Shown one piece after another: positions 62,014 to 64,000 of a stretch of DNA of 64,000 nt. The position numbers and the translations under genes were made by a program. Numbering within the stretch: position 1 is the stretch's first letter; each line of letters begins with the position of its first letter. Source of the DNA: Rhizomys pruinosus (taxonomy: Eukaryota > Chordata > Mammalia > Rodentia > Spalacidae); contig VZQC01007982.1 in the NCBI GenBank assembly GCA_009823505.1, positions 4,907,673 to 4,971,672 on the forward strand. The letters are read 5' to 3'. Below the pieces are notes generated by a model. It made no database searches. It was not told the DNA's origin and was given only the letters and a program-made list of their open reading frames with translations.

Positions 62014-62302
62014 CCCCGACGAGGCTCCCCAGAGATGGACAGAGACCTCTCTCTCAGGAGGTGTGGACGCTTCGCGCAGTGTAACCGAGATACTATTGCG
62101 CCCAACATCGCAACGCCGGTATCAATGGCCTTCTTTTCCCATGGGACGCAAGGCGAAAGGCATTTTAAAAAAAACCTCCTCCTACTTGCTACAGGAGCTC
62201 ACCCACCGCACTACGGCTGATTCAGACACAGACCTGGCAGACCTCGAGCTTGCGGAGGAGGAGTCCGAGGAGTCCTCCGTATCGGAAATGCTGAATTTGG
62301 AG
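62006..62302 (+). CDS. First coding exon of an unrecognised gene (99 codons)
   Basis: The ATG at 62006 has A at -3 and G at +4. The frame encodes 99 residues to GAG|GTGTGC, a usable donor after 62302; the following sequence is proline-rich, stops at 62453-62455, and looks intronic. Residues 1-45 are Ser/Thr/Arg-rich; residues ~47-57 (GRKAKGILKKT) contain GILK, which fits the SILK-type protein phosphatase 1 docking motif known from inhibitor-2; residues ~71-99 are acidic (DSDTDLADLELAEEESEE). A phosphatase-1 link is inference. The exon lies in the only CpG-rich promoter. I do not recognise the gene. Confidence 0.7.
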
Positions 62303-62615
62303 GTGTGCCTTTCCCACCCCCACCCCATCCCCTTGCTCCCAGCACCCCCTCCAGCCCCCAGCCCACGCCGCCTCAGGGTCATCTCTCCCGCCGCACCCCA
62401 GCCCAGCTCCGGCTCAGCTCTCCCCTGGACGCTGGGGTTCTTTCTCTGCTGCTAGGTTTCTGCTGTCTTCCTCCTGGTAATTGCTTCACCTCCTGCTTGA
62501 AAAGAAATCTTCAAATATCTCCTTTCTTTTTCATGAACATATTTGGTTTCTTATATGTCGCGCTCCATAGTGTCATAATGAAAAGTATCTATGTATTTGT
62601 AAAGAGGTTATATGT
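62303..62615. other. Presumed intron 1, 5' part
   Basis: C-rich then T-rich sequence following the donor. The CpG density drops after about 62430. Confidence 0.5.
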
Positions 62616-62618
62616 TTA

Positions 62619-62622
62619 ATAT

Positions 62623-62665
<43 letters not shown>

Positions 62666-62818
62666 TTGGTCTTTTCGAGACAGGCTCTCCCTGTACCCTC
62701 AGCTGTCCTGGAACTCACTCTGTAGACCAGGCTGGCCTTGAACTCACAAAGATCCGCCTGCCTCTGCTTCCCGAGTGCTAGGATTATAGGATTAAAGGCG
62801 TGTGCCACCATGCCCGGC
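62619..62818 (-). mobile_element. B1 SINE with (TTTA)n tail
   Basis: TTTA repeat at 62619-62667, then 'ggtcttttcgagacaggctc' to 'gtgccaccatgcccggc'. A short duplication 'aggattataggattaaagg' lies inside. Confidence 0.93.
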
Positions 62819-62861
62819 TTATGTTTACTATTTTCAAGATTACATCTTGACGAAATTATTA

Positions 62862-63092
62862 TTTTTAAATTTTTTTATTATTTTTTTATGTGTATGAATG
62901 TACTGTCTGCATGTAGGTCTGTGCACTCGTGTCGTGCAATGCCGCGGAGGTCAGAAGAGGGCGTCGGATTCCCCTGGGACTGGAGTTAAAGACGGTTCTT
63001 AGCTGCCATGTGGGTGCTGGGGATTGAACCCGGGTCCTCTGCAAGAGCAGTCGGTGCTCTTAACCGCCGAGCCACCTCTCCAGCCCTGAAAT
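62862..63092 (-). mobile_element. B2 SINE
   Basis: Reverse copy with the young 3' half but without the 17-bp duplication ('ctgggactggagttaaagac'). Confidence 0.93.
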
Positions 63093-64000
63093 TATTATTC
63101 TTAAGCAGAGTTCGATTTTGATAAGCCCTGTCCCGTTTCCCCAAACTGAAGCAGTACTCAAGAACCCTCCTCCCTTTGTGGACCATTCATCTTCTGCCTC
63201 CCCTCAGGGTGAAACATGCTCTCTTGAAATAATCTGAGTGCTTCCCCCAAGACTCAGTGTCTTAAAAGTTTTATATATGACTTCTGCTGGGAGCATATGT
63301 CTATTTAACCACCCCCTCTACCCCTACTTGAAGGAACCTAACCTAGAATGTTCAAAGAGCCTTCTCACTATGGGTGCATCTCTGTGGTGGGGATATTCCC
63401 ACCTCCTTGCTTCCGGGCGGCTTTGCCTTTCCTATTAATAGGAGTTCCTATCTTTCTGCAGTACCTCTTGGAATCGCCTGGTTCAGTTTCCTTCTTACAC
63501 TCACCTAAACCTTTGTTAACCCATCTTCTTGTATCTTTCCATTTTGCACCCCATCACTTCTTTCCAAAGCATTGATTTGTTTCCTTTCTAGTACTGTTAG
63601 TCTTCTCTTTTTGTTTTGGCTATTCAGAATCAATATTTTTCTTTTTTTCTTTTTTAGAATCAATATTTTTCTTAATTTCATTTCTTGTCTTTATTTTGGG
63701 TTTTTCTCTTCCCTTTCCCTTACCTTTGAAATAGAAATTGCTCAAATTCTTTTTTGAGAAGAGAAACAGAACGTCTACTCCCACTGTGTGTATTGGTCTG
63801 TGTCTTCTCCTAGTCCCCTTTCTTTCTTGATGTCAGATGTGTTTCTCTTTGGTATGCCTGTTCTCCCTCATAGTGGCCTTTCCTGGTTTGTCATAGTCCT
63901 ATTCTTCCTTCTCTAACCTTCTGTTATTTCAACTCTGCTATTAACTATTCATGCCTCCCTCAGGACTTCTTGTCTATAATACCCTTTTGTTCACGTTGAA
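63093..64000. other. Presumed intron, T/C-rich, no feature
   Basis: Low-copy, pyrimidine-rich sequence. 'atcaatatttttctt' occurs twice near 63630 and 63660. No second exon with paired splice sites was found before the window ends. Confidence 0.4.

Larger units (their letters stand above)
61925..62430 (+). promoter_or_regulatory. CpG-rich promoter and first exon region
   Basis: About 30 CpGs in 500 bp, the only such density in the window. It contains ZNF143-like, RFX-like and YY1 motifs upstream of, or over, a start codon in good context. No TATA box. Typical of a broadly expressed mammalian gene start. Confidence 0.8.

Noticed and set aside
1..64000. Operon, phage or defence-island organisation
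   Set aside because: Base composition, SINEs, LTRs and splice signals identify a rodent nuclear genome; no clustered prokaryote-type genes occur.

Overview
This window looks like intergenic or intronic nuclear DNA of a muroid rodent. The evidence is the repeat content: dozens of B1 (7SL-derived) and B2/B3/B4 (tRNA-derived) SINEs, MaLR LTRs of the ORR1 and MT kinds, ERVK solo LTRs and a rodent-type L1. The youngest B2 copies have a 3' half and an internal 17-bp duplication unlike the house-mouse B2 that I know. No ID-only SINEs were seen, so Mus and Rattus both seem unlikely, but I cannot name the species. All repeat family names come from memory of consensus sequences, not from a database search.

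Layout: 0-5 kb holds SINEs and one complete MaLR provirus (1315-3450, target duplication CCATG) whose internal region keeps a 400-codon open frame. 5-9 kb is mostly single-copy, with MaLR fragments. 9-16 kb is heavily nested: a CRE-bearing solo LTR, an LTR inside an L1-like fragment, an Rpl27a processed pseudogene split by a B2, and a four-layer LTR/LTR/B2/B2 nest. 16-29 kb mixes low-copy DNA with LTRs; several have exact target duplications. 29.6-31.1 kb is a GATA-type array organised as a ~485-bp higher-order repeat. 32-38 kb holds more LTRs, inverted B1 pairs and L1 tails.

38.25-44.76 kb is a decayed ERVK provirus on the minus strand with two LTRs, a polypurine tract, a tRNA-Lys-type primer site and a 6-bp target duplication. 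A 2.4-kb 5'-truncated L1 sits just inside its primer site. 45-59 kb contains older L1, MaLR and SINE debris and a second copy of the CRE-bearing solo LTR inside a MIR.

The only cellular gene evidence is at the right end. Two candidate spliced exons (60499-60579 and from 61092) join in frame on the plus strand; the second is broken by a B1 that itself carries a B2. At 61.9-62.4 kb a CpG-rich promoter with ZNF143-like, RFX-like and YY1 motifs leads into a convincing first coding exon (62006-62302) of a gene I do not recognise. I found no prokaryote-type operon, CRISPR array, tRNA gene or new defence-like system. The interest lies in element nesting, the open MaLR frame, the higher-order array and possible exon damage by SINEs.
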